NCBI RefSeq assembly: GCF_029968095.1
Contig: NZ_JASCIR010000007.1
Location: 1-64,000, forward strand
Origin: Streptomyces solicavernae
GTDB taxonomy: Bacteria; Actinomycetota; Actinomycetes; Streptomycetales; Streptomycetaceae
DNA length: 64,000 nucleotides
Reading direction: 5' to 3'
The notes beneath the pieces are model-generated. The model had not been told where the DNA came from, did no database searches, and saw nothing but the letters and a program-made list of their open reading frames with translations. The first letter of the stretch is position 1; each line of letters opens with the position of its first letter. Below, piece by piece: positions 8,382 through 16,764 of the stretch. The position numbers were made by a program, and so were the translations under genes.

Positions 8382-8772
8382 ACTCCGCGCCGAAGAGCTC
8401 CAGCAGTTCCGTCTTGCCGAACATCCGCGCCGTGTCCACGGCGGACGGGGTCCCGGCGGCCGGGTCGGCGCCGCCGTCGAGGAGGGCCTTGATGACGTCG
8501 TTCTCGCCCTTGAAGACCGCGCCGGCGAGCGGGGTCTGGCCGCGGTCGTTGACCCGGCCCGCGTCGGCGCCACGGGCGAGGAGGGCGCGTACCGCGTCGG
8601 CGTGCCCGTGGTAGGCGGCGAGCATCACGAGGGAGTCGCCGCGGTCGTTGGTGAGGTTCACCGGGACGCCGGCGTCGACGTAGGCGGCGAGCGCCTCCGT
8701 CTCGCCCTGCCGCGCCAGATCGAAGATCTTCGTGGCGAGCTCCACGACCTCCGGATCGGGGGTTTCAGTCAT
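8380..8772 (-). CDS. Ankyrin-repeat protein
   Basis: 130-residue cytosolic protein with three ankyrin units, clearest in NDRGDSLVMLAAYHGHADAV and NDRGQTPLAGAVFKGENDVI, each followed by ALL..GAD-type turns. Ankyrin proteins mediate protein-protein contacts; partner and role are unknown. The ATG at 8772 (MTETPDPEVV) is chosen because AAAGGCGG lies 9-10 bases upstream and the longer upstream frame is non-homologous. The gene is monocistronic, separated by about 250 bp from the divergent small membrane protein gene. Confidence 0.85.
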   Translation of the reverse strand: MTETPDPEVVELATKIFDLARQGETEALAAYVDAGVPVNLTNDRGDSLVMLAAYHGHADAVRALLARGADAGRVNDRGQTPLAGAVFKGENDVIKALLDGGADPAAGTPSAVDTARMFGKTELLELFGAE

Positions 8773-9026
8773 CGGCAGGACCGCCTTTCGCAGTGAGTGG
8801 GCCGGTGGAAGGGACCGGTGAGTCGGCCGGCACTTGGGCCGTACGAGTGAATCGCCAGCGTACTGCCCCTGTCGGTACAGGAACGCGGGCGCCCGGGCAG
8901 CCCCGAGCGGGGGCCAAATTGGCGAATTCTGCGACATTTCACTCGCTTGCACCTTTTGTCGTATGGATACATGCTGTGAGCCTGGAACAACTCATGGTGA
9001 CTGTCCCCTCAACCAGGAGAAACCTC

Positions 9027-9221
9027 ATGATCCTGTCCATCTCAGGCGTCGTGCTGCTCGGCATCATCGTCTTCCTGTTCTTCCGCAAGGACGGCCTGAA
9101 GGCGTCGCACGCCATGGTCTGCGCCCTGTTCGGCTTCTACCTCGCGGGCACCGCGATCGCCCCGAGCATCAAGGCGGGCGGCCAGAGCCTGGCCAGCCTG
9201 CTCGGCGGGATCAAGTTCTGA
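9027..9221 (+). CDS. Small two-helix membrane protein
   Basis: 64-residue hydrophobic protein. Residues 2-19 (ILSISGVVLLGIIVFLFF) and about 28-50 form two membrane helices joined by a short basic loop (RKDGLKAS). CAGGAGAAACCTC provides a good ribosome-binding site before the ATG. The FtsK-like gene follows 40 bp downstream on the same strand, so the two are probably co-transcribed and may work together at the membrane. I recognise it as a conserved Streptomyces type but know no function. Confidence 0.75.
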   Translation: MILSISGVVLLGIIVFLFFRKDGLKASHAMVCALFGFYLAGTAIAPSIKAGGQSLASLLGGIKF

Positions 9222-9261
9222 CCTTCCGGCACGAACCGCGCGACAACTCCAGGAGACCGAC

Positions 9262-10806
9262 GTGGCCAGGCGACCACTCCCCCGCATCCTCACCAGCGGC
9301 ACCGCTTCCCTCGTCCGGAGCAGAGAGCTCGCCAGGACGGCCGCCGACAGCGCCACCGACGTCCTCCACCCCCTGATCACGATCACCAGGGGACTGCGCC
9401 GCCTCGCCGTGGCCGGGCGGCGCAAATGGAGCGACACCCCCAAGGACCGCCGCGGCCCGCTGCTCTTCCTGGTGGCCTCCGTGGTCCTCGTCGTGGCCCT
9501 CATCCCGTACGGGCCGATCCTCGCCGTGGTCACGCTGATGGCGGCCGCCGCGTGGCAGGGCCGCGACCGCACACCCGTCCCGACCGGCCCCGACGAGGCC
9601 CACGTCGAGCGGCTGCGCTCGCTGTACGAGGCGCTCGTCCCGTACTTCTCCGTGGCCGAGGACCCCAGCCCGCTGTACGCGCACGGCGGCGAGTGGGAGA
9701 AGGCCTTCGGCTCGTACGACTTCGACGACGGCAACAGGATTACCCGGCTCGTCCTTCGCTACCCGGCCTACTTCACCGACGGCGAGGCCGACGCCCGCGC
9801 GCGCATCGAGCACCTGCTGCACGCCAAGTCGGGCCGCGGCCGCGAGTACCACTTCGGCTGGGACGAGGAGGGCAACCAGCTCACCGTGACCGTCCTCGAC
9901 CCGCTGCCCACCGACATCGCCGCCCAGCGCTTCGTCACCTCGCCCGGCGAGACCGTCCTCGGCTTCACCGACGGGACGTCCGTGCAGCGCACCCTGCCGG
10001 TGCGGGACGCCGCGGACGGGCAGCGGGACGTGCCGCCCGTGGTGTGGCGCACCGGCATCCGCTCCACCGAGCCGCACCTGCTCGCCGTCGGCCAGCCCGG
10101 CAGCGGCACCACCTCACTGCTCCGCTCGATCGCCGTGCAGGCGCTGCTCCACGGCGACGTGGTGATCGTCGAGGGCAGCGGCACCGGCGAGTACGCGTGC
10201 CTGGTCGGCCGGGACGGCGTGCTCGCCGTGGAGTGCGGCCTGGCCGGGGCGCTCGCCACGCTGGAGTGGGCCGCGAACGAGACCGAGCGACGCCTGATCG
10301 CCGCCAACCGGGCGCGACAGGCCGGCCACCCCACGCCCGAGGACAGCAAGCGCCCGCTGTGGATCCTGCTCGACCGGCCGAGCGCGCTCGGCCACCTCGC
10401 GGCGGCGGACGGGGTCGGCGACCCGCAGTCGCTGCTCCAGGTGCCACTGCGGCACGGTCGCGCGGCGGCCGTCACGGTCGTCGTGGCCGAGCAGTTCGAC
10501 GGCCTGGACGCGCTCGCCGACCCGGTACGCCGGCACACCCGCGCGCGCGTGGCGCTCGGTCCGGCGACGCCCGCGCAGCTGGCCGAGGTCCTCGGCGCCG
10601 AGCCGCGCACCACGCCCACCCCCGACGTCCCGCCGGGCCGCGGCTACGCCCGCCTCGGCTCGGGCCCGGTGCACCGCCTCCAGGTCCCGGCCACGCCGGA
10701 CCCGTACGACGACGCGACGAGCGAGGCGCAGCGCAGGGCGGTACTTGAGGTGTTGCCGGAGCGGTCGACGGCCACCGAGCCGGAGCCGGTGGTGGCCGAG
10801 GGATAG
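9262..10806 (+). CDS. FtsK/SpoIIIE-like membrane protein with a degenerate P-loop
   Basis: 514-residue protein with two adjacent membrane segments around residues 70-105 and a cytosolic RecA-like domain resembling the FtsK/SpoIIIE family. The position of the Walker A motif reads GQPGSGTTS (residues 277-285): the invariant lysine is a threonine (ACC at 10108-10110), so ATP binding or hydrolysis is doubtful. The Walker B-like strand is LWILLDRPSALG, also lacking the usual acidic pair. The GTG start at 9262 has AGGAG 7 bases upstream. It sits in a pair with the small membrane protein before it. The role is unknown; it could be a non-translocating relative or a regulatory scaffold. FtsK itself and conjugative TraB proteins keep the lysine. 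Confidence 0.8.
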   Translation: MARRPLPRILTSGTASLVRSRELARTAADSATDVLHPLITITRGLRRLAVAGRRKWSDTPKDRRGPLLFLVASVVLVVALIPYGPILAVVTLMAAAAWQGRDRTPVPTGPDEAHVERLRSLYEALVPYFSVAEDPSPLYAHGGEWEKAFGSYDFDDGNRITRLVLRYPAYFTDGEADARARIEHLLHAKSGRGREYHFGWDEEGNQLTVTVLDPLPTDIAAQRFVTSPGETVLGFTDGTSVQRTLPVRDAADGQRDVPPVVWRTGIRSTEPHLLAVGQPGSGTTSLLRSIAVQALLHGDVVIVEGSGTGEYACLVGRDGVLAVECGLAGALATLEWAANETERRLIAANRARQAGHPTPEDSKRPLWILLDRPSALGHLAAADGVGDPQSLLQVPLRHGRAAAVTVVVAEQFDGLDALADPVRRHTRARVALGPATPAQLAEVLGAEPRTTPTPDVPPGRGYARLGSGPVHRLQVPATPDPYDDATSEAQRRAVLEVLPERSTATEPEPVVAEG

Positions 10807-10834
10807 CGTCCCCTCCCCGCCCCTGCAGGGGCCC

Positions 10835-12331
10835 TCAAGCCACGAACGTCCGCGGCGCCTCCGCCCCCGTCCCCGCCCCCGACGCCACCAGTCGCGCCGC
10901 GGCCGCCAACCGCACCGCCGCCTCGTCGGCCACGGCCCCGCCGACGGTGAACGGCAGCCGTACGTACCCCTCGAAGGCGCCGTCGACCCCGAAGCGCGGC
11001 CCCGAAGGCACCCGGACGCCGACGCGTTCGCCGAGCTCGGCCAGGCGCGAGCCGGAGAGGCCGCCGGCCCGCACCCACAGCGTGAGCCCGCCGCCCGGCA
11101 CCTCGAACTCCCAGTCGGGCAGCTCACGGCGGACGGCGGCGACCAGGGCGTCCCGGTTCTCCCGGGCCTGCCCGCGCCGGATGCCCACCGCCTCCTCCCA
11201 ACCACCGGTGCTCATCAGCCAGTTGACGGCGAGCTGTTCCAGGACGGGCGTGCCGAGGTCGGCGTACGCGCGGGCCGAGACCAGGCTGCGGATCACGTCG
11301 GGGGCGGCCCGGACCCAGCCGATCCGCATGCCCGCCCAGAACGCCTTGCTGGCCGAGCCGACCGTGATGACGGTGGCGCCGCCCGGGTCGAAGGCGCAGA
11401 CCGGGCGCGGCAGTCCGAGCCCGTCGTCCAGCCAGAGCTCGGACATCGTCTCGTCGGCGACCAGGACCGTGCCCGCCGAGCGCGCCGCCTCCACCAGGGA
11501 GCGCCGCTGCGCGTCGTCGGGCAGCGCGCCGGTCGGGTTGTGGAAGTCGGCGACCACGTACGCGAGCCGGGGCGCGGAGTCGCGCAGGACCTGCCGCCAG
11601 CGGTCCATGTCCCAGCCGCTCAGCCCCTCCGCCATGGCGACGGGCACGAGCCGCGCGCCCGCCTCCCGCATCAGCTGCAGGATGTTCGCGTACGACGGGG
11701 ACTCGACGGCGATGCGCTCGCCGCGGCCGGCGAACAGGTGGCAGATCGCGTCGATCGCGCCCATCGCGCCGGTGGTGACCATGATCTGCTCGGGCATGGT
11801 CGGGATGCCGCGCGCGGTGTACCGGTCGGCGATCATCTGCCGGAGCGTGGGAAGGCCGGCCGGGTAGTCGCCGTGGGTGTGCGCGTACGGCGGCAGCTCC
11901 TCCAGAGCGCCCTGCACCGCGCGCGTGAGCCACGGTTCGGGGGCGGGCAGCGCGGCGCAGCCCAGGTCGATCATCGAGCCGAGGGATTCCGGCGGCAGCG
12001 GTTCCAGGCCCCGCGCGGGGAGCGGATTTCCGGCCGGTACGGCGGTCCAGCTGCCGGCGCCCCGGCGCGACTCCAGGAAGCCCTCGCTGCGCAGCGCCTC
12101 GTAGGCGGCGGCGACGGTGGTGCGGCTGACGTTCAGGGCGAGGGCCAGCTCGCGCTCGGCGGGCAGCCGGGCGGCGACCGGCACGCGGCCCTCCAGGACG
12201 AGCAGCCGGATGCCGTCGGCGAGCGCGCGGTAGGCGGCCGGCCTGCGGCCCGTGCCCGACGGGCGGTCCTGCTGCGAGCCGATCAGCCGGGCCAGCTGCC
12301 CGGACCCCACCGCCGAAGTCCACTGCGCCAT
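10835..12331 (-). CDS. MocR-family (GntR-aminotransferase) transcriptional regulator, YczR-like
   Basis: 498-residue fusion of an N-terminal winged helix (AERELALALNVSRTTVAAAY recognition region, about residues 55-75) with a fold-type-I PLP aminotransferase domain. The PLP-lysine block is GSASKAFWAGMRIGW and the DFHNPTGALP and DETM motifs are kept, so cofactor binding is likely. MocR regulators sense amino acids or vitamers through PLP. This one is divergent from a YczE-type membrane protein gene, the arrangement known for YczR/YczE pairs, so control of that neighbour and of itself is inferred. The ATG at 12331 begins the conserved MAQWTSAV segment. Confidence 0.9.
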   Translation of the reverse strand: MAQWTSAVGSGQLARLIGSQQDRPSGTGRRPAAYRALADGIRLLVLEGRVPVAARLPAERELALALNVSRTTVAAAYEALRSEGFLESRRGAGSWTAVPAGNPLPARGLEPLPPESLGSMIDLGCAALPAPEPWLTRAVQGALEELPPYAHTHGDYPAGLPTLRQMIADRYTARGIPTMPEQIMVTTGAMGAIDAICHLFAGRGERIAVESPSYANILQLMREAGARLVPVAMAEGLSGWDMDRWRQVLRDSAPRLAYVVADFHNPTGALPDDAQRRSLVEAARSAGTVLVADETMSELWLDDGLGLPRPVCAFDPGGATVITVGSASKAFWAGMRIGWVRAAPDVIRSLVSARAYADLGTPVLEQLAVNWLMSTGGWEEAVGIRRGQARENRDALVAAVRRELPDWEFEVPGGGLTLWVRAGGLSGSRLAELGERVGVRVPSGPRFGVDGAFEGYVRLPFTVGGAVADEAAVRLAAAARLVASGAGTGAEAPRTFVA

Positions 12332-12464
12332 CGCGACCAGTCCACCTTCCTCGAATTGGCCATGGTTGGCTCTGCCGTACAGGCCACAGAGTGACACGGG
12401 TCAGGCAACTGGCACCACAGCAGTCCAACCGGCAGACCTCACGGGGACCTCAGGGGAGCAGACC
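12332..12464. promoter_or_regulatory. Divergent control region between MocR regulator and yczE
   Basis: The 133-bp divergent intergenic region. It contains two TTGGC-type direct repeats ten bases apart (TTGGCCATGG at 12356-12365, TTGGCTCTGC at 12366-12375). One-turn-spaced direct repeats are the usual binding layout of MocR regulators, which contact DNA as head-to-tail dimers. No strong -35/-10 pair is visible. The assignment as operator is inference. Confidence 0.45.
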
Positions 12465-13133
12465 TTGTCCGAGAAACCGAGCGCACGCAGCGGCCAACTG
12501 CCGCGCCGCATCGTGCAGTTGTACGTCGGGCTCGCGCTGTACGGCGCGAGCTCCGCGCTGCTCGTGCGCGCCGGCCTCGGGCTCGAACCCTGGAACGTCC
12601 TCCATCAGGGCCTGGCCGAGCTGACCGGCCTGACCATCGGGGTCGTCTCGATCGTCGTGGGCGCGGCGGTGCTCCTGATGTGGATCCCGCTGCGGCAGCG
12701 GCCGGGCCTCGGCACGGTCTCCAACGTGTTCGTGGTCGGCCTCGCCATGGACGCCACCCTGGCCCTGGTCCCGGACGCGCACGCCCTGGCCATACGCATC
12801 CCGATGCTCGTGGGCGGCATCGTCCTGAACGGCGCGGCCACCGGGCTCTACATCTCGGCGCGCTTCGGGCCAGGGCCGCGCGACGGCCTGATGACCGGCC
12901 TGCACCAGATGACGGGCCGCTCGATCCGGCTGATGCGCACCGCGGTCGAGATCGCCGTGGTCGCCGTCGGCTTCCTGCTCGGCGGCACGGTCGGCATCGG
13001 CACCGTGGCGTACGCCCTGGCGATCGGCCCGCTGGCCCAGCTGTTCCTGCGCGTCTTCGCCACCCCCGCGGCGGGCGGCGGCAGCACCGTCGTCGCCGGG
13101 GCGCAACCCAAGGGCGCGATACTGCGACGGTGA
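12465..13133 (+). CDS. YczE/YitT-type integral membrane protein
   Basis: 222-residue polytopic membrane protein with about five hydrophobic helices and the conserved LVRAGLGLEPWNVLHQGLAE and ARFGPGPRDGLMTGL blocks of the YczE family. The function in the cell is not established; a transport role has been proposed for relatives. The TTG at 12465 is chosen as start because AGGGGAG lies 8 bases upstream and conserved sequence begins about 12 residues later; upstream sequence in frame is non-homologous. It is divergent from the MocR regulator and overlaps the GDPD gene by GTGA, so the two downstream genes may be co-expressed. Confidence 0.83.
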   Translation: MSEKPSARSGQLPRRIVQLYVGLALYGASSALLVRAGLGLEPWNVLHQGLAELTGLTIGVVSIVVGAAVLLMWIPLRQRPGLGTVSNVFVVGLAMDATLALVPDAHALAIRIPMLVGGIVLNGAATGLYISARFGPGPRDGLMTGLHQMTGRSIRLMRTAVEIAVVAVGFLLGGTVGIGTVAYALAIGPLAQLFLRVFATPAAGGGSTVVAGAQPKGAILRR

Positions 13134-13906
13134 GCACCGTCCCGCAGCGCCCCCGGCACCCGTACCTCGACGCCCCGGCCCCGATCGCCTTCGCCCACCG
13201 CGGCGGCACGGCGGACGGCCTGGAGAACACCGCGGCCGCATTCCGCCACGCGGTCGACTCCGGCTACCGCTACCTGGAGACCGACGTCCACGCGACGGCC
13301 GACGGGAAACTCGTCGCCTTCCATGACGCGACCCTGGACCGGGTCACCGGCAGCGGCGGCCGAATAGGCGCCTACAAGTGGGCGGACGTGCAGCACGCGC
13401 GCGTGGCGGGCACCGAACCCGTCCCCCTCTTCGAGGACCTGCTCGAAGAGTTCCCCGAGGCCCGCTGGAACGTCGACATCAAGGCGGAGCCCGCGCTCCT
13501 CCCCCTGGTCGACCTGATCCGCCGCACGCGCGCGTGGGACCGGGTCTGCGTCGGCTCGTTCTCCGAGTCCCGCGTGGCCCGCGCCCAGCGCCTGGCCGGC
13601 CCGCGCCTCGCCACGTCCCTCGGCACGCGCGGTGTCGCGGCCCTGCGCCTGCGCTCGTACGGGATACCGGCCGCGCTGCGCCGGTCCGCGGTCGCGGCCC
13701 AGGTGCCCGAAGTGCAGTCCGGGTTGCGGGTGGTGGACCACCGGTTCGTACGGACCGCGCACGCGCTCGGACTCCAGGTGCACGTGTGGACCGTCAACGA
13801 CCGGGAACGGATGGCGGCGCTCCTGGATCTCGGGGTCGATGGCATCATGACCGATCATCTCGGGACCCTTGTCGAGGTCCTGAAGGAGCGCGGCGCCTGG
13901 GAGTAG
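13130..13906 (+). CDS. Glycerophosphodiester phosphodiesterase
   Basis: 258-residue GDPD enzyme that hydrolyses deacylated phospholipid headgroup diesters to glycerol-3-phosphate and an alcohol. The catalytic N-terminal AHRGGTADGLENT and ETDVHATADGKLVAFHD blocks supply the metal ligands and the catalytic histidines. VWTVNDRERM and GVDGIMTDH close the barrel. No signal peptide, so it is likely cytosolic. GTG start at 13130 overlaps the yczE stop. Confidence 0.92.
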   Translation: MSTVPQRPRHPYLDAPAPIAFAHRGGTADGLENTAAAFRHAVDSGYRYLETDVHATADGKLVAFHDATLDRVTGSGGRIGAYKWADVQHARVAGTEPVPLFEDLLEEFPEARWNVDIKAEPALLPLVDLIRRTRAWDRVCVGSFSESRVARAQRLAGPRLATSLGTRGVAALRLRSYGIPAALRRSAVAAQVPEVQSGLRVVDHRFVRTAHALGLQVHVWTVNDRERMAALLDLGVDGIMTDHLGTLVEVLKERGAWE

Positions 13907-13959
13907 CAGACCCGGGGACCCGCGGCGCTCGATACGACGGGGACGGCGAGGGGGCTCGG

Positions 13960-15312
13960 GTGGGCGCGGACACCGTGCGGCCGAAGGACGCGGACGACGA
14001 CGCCGGGCGGCGGCGCGAGCAACGCGGCTGGTACTTCTACGACTGGGCCGTCTCGGTCTACTCGACGAGCGTCCTGACCGTGTTCCTCGGCCCGTATCTG
14101 ACGACGGTCGCCGAATCGGCGGCCGATCCGGACGGGTTCGTGCACCCGCTCGGCATCCCGGTCAGGGCCGGCTCGTTCTTCGCGTACTCGGTCTCCCTGT
14201 CGATCATCGCGGCCGTTCTCGTGATGCCGCTCGCTGGCGCGGCCGCGGACCGCACCGGCCGCAAGAAGCCGCTGCTCGCGGTGTCCGCGTACCTCGGCGC
14301 CGCGGCGACGGCCGGGATGTTCTTCCTCGACGGCGACCGCTATCTGCTCGGCGGCCTCCTCCTGGTCGTCGCCAACGCCTCGCTCGCCGTGTCCATGGCG
14401 CTGTACAACGCGTACCTGCCGCAGATCGCCGAGCCGGACGAGCGGGACGCGGTCTCCTCCCGCGGCTGGGCCTTCGGCTACGCCTCGGGTGCGCTCGTCC
14501 TGGTCCTGAACCTGGTCCTGTACAGCGCGCACGACTCCTTCGGCCTGAGCGAGGGCGAGGCGGTGCGGATCTGTCTCGGGTCGGCGGGGCTGTGGTGGGG
14601 GGCGTTCACCCTCGTGCCGCTGCGCCGCCTGCGGGACCGCCGGACCGCGCCGGCCGACCGCGTGGCGTCGATCGGCGGCTGGCGCCAGCTCGTGTCGACG
14701 CTGCGGGACATGCGCCGGCACCCCCTCACCCTCGCCTTCCTGCTCGCCTACCTGGTCTACAACGACGGCGTCCAAACGGTGATCTCGCAGGCCTCGGTCT
14801 ACGGCTCCAAGGAGCTGGGCCTGGACCAGACCACGCTGATCGTGGCCGTCCTCCTGGTCCAGCTGCTCGCGGTCGCCGGCGCCCTCGGCATGGGCCGCCT
14901 CGCGCGGGTCCACGGGGCCAAGCGGACCATCCTCGGCTCGCTCGTGGCGTGGACGGTGACGATCGGCGCCGGATACTTTCTGCCCGCCGGGGCGCCCGTC
15001 TGGTTCTTCGCGCTCGCCGCCGGCATCGGCCTGGTCCTCGGCGGCACCCAGGCCCTGTCCCGCTCGCTCTTCTCGCACCTGGTGCCGCGCGGCAAGGAGG
15101 CCGAGTACTTCTCCGCGTACGAGCTGAGCGACCGCGGGATGAGCTGGCTGGGGCCGCTGGTGTTCGGTCTGACGTACCAGCTCACGGGCAGTTACCGGGA
15201 CGCGATCGTCTCGCTCGTGGCCTTCTTCGCGCTCGGCTTCGTGCTGCTCGCGCGGGTGCCGGTGCGGCGCGCGGTGGCGGCCGCGGGCAACCCCGTACCG
15301 GACCGGATTTAG
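13960..15312 (+). CDS. MFS transporter, UMF1/Atg22-like
   Basis: 450-residue transporter with about 12 membrane helices. GWYFYDWAVSVYSTSVLTVF near the N-terminus and GTQALSRSLFSHLVP in the second half are characteristic of the vacuole-effluxer Atg22/UMF1 group of the major facilitator superfamily; relatives have been linked to amino-acid export, but the substrate here is unknown. The GTG at 13960 is preceded by a GGCGAGGGG stretch; another GTG at 13975 is an alternative. It follows GDPD by 53 bp and could be read from the same transcript. Confidence 0.88.
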   Translation: MGADTVRPKDADDDAGRRREQRGWYFYDWAVSVYSTSVLTVFLGPYLTTVAESAADPDGFVHPLGIPVRAGSFFAYSVSLSIIAAVLVMPLAGAAADRTGRKKPLLAVSAYLGAAATAGMFFLDGDRYLLGGLLLVVANASLAVSMALYNAYLPQIAEPDERDAVSSRGWAFGYASGALVLVLNLVLYSAHDSFGLSEGEAVRICLGSAGLWWGAFTLVPLRRLRDRRTAPADRVASIGGWRQLVSTLRDMRRHPLTLAFLLAYLVYNDGVQTVISQASVYGSKELGLDQTTLIVAVLLVQLLAVAGALGMGRLARVHGAKRTILGSLVAWTVTIGAGYFLPAGAPVWFFALAAGIGLVLGGTQALSRSLFSHLVPRGKEAEYFSAYELSDRGMSWLGPLVFGLTYQLTGSYRDAIVSLVAFFALGFVLLARVPVRRAVAAAGNPVPDRI

Positions 15313-15414
15313 CCCCGGAGGGCAAAGGCCGGTAGTGTACGCCTTTGGCCTGCCAGACGGACCGTTCCTGCGCGGTAAAGAAGAGACAACGCTGGGTGAC
15401 ATCTCGTTGCAGAT

Positions 15415-15443
15415 GTGACAAACCAGGCGCTGGTGGGTACAAC
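15415..15443 (+). promoter_or_regulatory. Housekeeping-type promoter upstream of rbpA
   Basis: GTGACA (15415-15420) and TACAAC (15438-15443) are separated by exactly 17 bp, a good match to the HrdB/sigma-70 consensus. It lies about 125 bp upstream of the rbpA start and upstream of the SigR-type promoter, giving rbpA basal plus stress-induced transcription. Prediction from sequence only. Confidence 0.55.
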
Positions 15444-15480
15444 AAGGGGCGGCTACGACGGCGACGCATGACCCGGAACG

Positions 15481-15506
15481 GGAATCTTTACCGCCGACCG
15501 GACGTT
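15481..15506 (+). promoter_or_regulatory. SigR (thiol-oxidative stress) promoter of rbpA
   Basis: GGAAT at 15481-15485, an 18-bp spacer, then GTT at 15504-15506: an exact match to the Streptomyces SigR consensus GGAAT-N18-GTT, about 60 bp upstream of the rbpA start. rbpA is a known SigR target in S. coelicolor, so the match is both sequence-level and supported by established knowledge. Confidence 0.9.
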
Positions 15507-15567
15507 GACCGGATGACGACGACAGCGACACCTGTCCTGTGGGCGACAAGCCCGGGAGGCACGATTC

Positions 15568-15945
15568 ATGAGTGAGCGAGCTCTTCGCGGCACGCGCCTC
15601 GTGGTGACCAGCTACGAGACCGACCGCGGCATCGACCTGGCCCCGCGCCAGGCCGTGGAGTACGCATGCGACAACGGCCATCGCTTTGAGATGCCGTTCT
15701 CGGTGGAGGCGGAGATCCCGCCGGAGTGGGAGTGCAAGGTCTGTGGGGCCCAGGCACTGCTCGTTGACGGCGACGGCCCCGAAGAGAAGAAGGGCAAGCC
15801 CGCGCGTACGCACTGGGACATGCTCATGGAGCGGCGCACCCGCGAGGAGCTGGAGGAGGTCCTGGCCGAGCGCCTGGCCGTCCTGCGCTCCGGCGCCATG
15901 AACATCGCGGTGCATCCGCGCGACAGCAGCCGCAAGTCCGCGTAG
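15568..15945 (+). CDS. rbpA: RNA polymerase-binding protein RbpA
   Basis: 125-residue actinobacterial RNA polymerase-binding protein that stabilises the holoenzyme with principal sigma factors and the open complex. The core domain has the putative zinc ligands Cys34, His38, Cys56 and Cys59 (CDNGH and CKVCG), and the C-terminal helix ERRTREELEEVLAERLAVLR matches the sigma-interaction domain. GGGAGG lies about 9 bases before the ATG. Transcription is predicted from a housekeeping promoter and a perfect SigR promoter, and ends at a strong hairpin at 15970-16017. The assignment is unambiguous. Confidence 0.98.
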   Translation: MSERALRGTRLVVTSYETDRGIDLAPRQAVEYACDNGHRFEMPFSVEAEIPPEWECKVCGAQALLVDGDGPEEKKGKPARTHWDMLMERRTREELEEVLAERLAVLRSGAMNIAVHPRDSSRKSA

Positions 15946-15969
15946 TTCCGCGTACCTGGGCGACTACCG

Positions 15970-16017
15970 AAGAGCGGTGGAGGCGAGCACGGCAATGTGC
16001 TCGCACCCACCGCTCTT
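15970..16017 (+). terminator. Strong bipartite hairpin terminator after rbpA
   Basis: AAGAGCGGTGG (15970-15980) pairs perfectly with CCACCGCTCTT (16007-16017), and inside it CGAGCAC pairs with GTGCTCG around a 6-base loop; TTTCG follows. Located between convergent rbpA and fxsA, it may stop transcripts from both sides. Confidence 0.85.
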
Positions 16018-16027
16018 TCGCGTACCC

Positions 16028-16079
16028 GCTGAGCCGCTGAGCCGCTGAGCCGCTGAGCCGCTGAGCCGCTGAGCCGCTG
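16028..16079. repeat. 8-bp tandem repeat between rbpA and fxsA
   Basis: Six head-to-tail copies of GCTGAGCC with a partial seventh, in the 150-bp spacer of two convergent genes. Each unit contains TGA on the plus strand. No function is visible; likely produced by replication slippage. Confidence 0.9.
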
Positions 16080-16096
16080 GTCGGCGTACCCGCGGC

Positions 16097-16681
16097 TCAG
16101 CCGGTCAGCGGCGGGCGGGGTCCCTGGTCGCGCGGCTCCTCGGGGCCCGCGGGGGCGTCGTCGCGGATGACCTCGCCCTGGACGACCTTGCCGTCCGGGC
16201 GGTGGATACGGGCCTGCTGGAAGGCGCTCTCGAACGTGCCCGGACCGGCCTTGCTCATCCGGCGCTCCATGCTGCGCTCGACCCGCTTGGTCAGTACGGC
16301 GCGCACCGGCGGCAGCAGAAGCAGCAGCGCCAGCACGTCCGACACGAGGCCCGGCATCATCAGGAGCAGACCGGCGACCATCGTCAGGGCGTTGCCGCCC
16401 GCGCGCGGGTTGCGCTCCGGCGTCTCGCCGCGCTGCACCTGCTGGAGCTGTTCGGACCAGCCCTTGAAGGCCCGGCGCCCGGCGCGCTTGATCACCACGC
16501 CGCCGAGCACGAGCCCGGCCACGAGCAGCAGGAACACGGTCAGCCCGCCCCAGGCGGAGGACACCTGGGTGAGCAGCCAGATCTCAAGCACCAGCCACGC
16601 GGCGATACCGAGAGGCACGTACCTGCGCAGCTTGGAGCGCGGGGCCGGGCGGAGGGGCGGAGACGGAGTGCCGGTCGTCAT
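16097..16681 (-). CDS. fxsA: FxsA-family cytoplasmic membrane protein
   Basis: 194-residue FxsA protein with an N-terminal membrane block (PLGIAAWLVLEIWLLTQVSS and a second helix of the LTVFLLLVAGLVLGG type) and a third/fourth helix around LTMVAGLLLMMPGLVSDVLAL, the diagnostic FxsA motif, followed by a basic cytosolic tail. In E. coli FxsA counters F-factor exclusion of phage T7; its actinobacterial role is unknown. GGGAGC lies just before the ATG. It lies downstream of ppm1 on the same strand with an 83-bp gap. Confidence 0.93.
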   Translation of the reverse strand: MTTGTPSPPLRPAPRSKLRRYVPLGIAAWLVLEIWLLTQVSSAWGGLTVFLLLVAGLVLGGVVIKRAGRRAFKGWSEQLQQVQRGETPERNPRAGGNALTMVAGLLLMMPGLVSDVLALLLLLPPVRAVLTKRVERSMERRMSKAGPGTFESAFQQARIHRPDGKVVQGEVIRDDAPAGPEEPRDQGPRPPLTG

Positions 16682-16764
16682 GCTCCCAGTGTGCCGAATG
16701 CGCTGTGCGGGGCACATAAGCGGGGGCGACCGTATCGGCGCCCCCTGATGATCCGACGTCGAGG

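Noticed and set aside
16028..16079. CRISPR-like array
   Set aside because: Repeats are direct 8-mers without spacers, as are all the other tandem arrays here; no cas genes.
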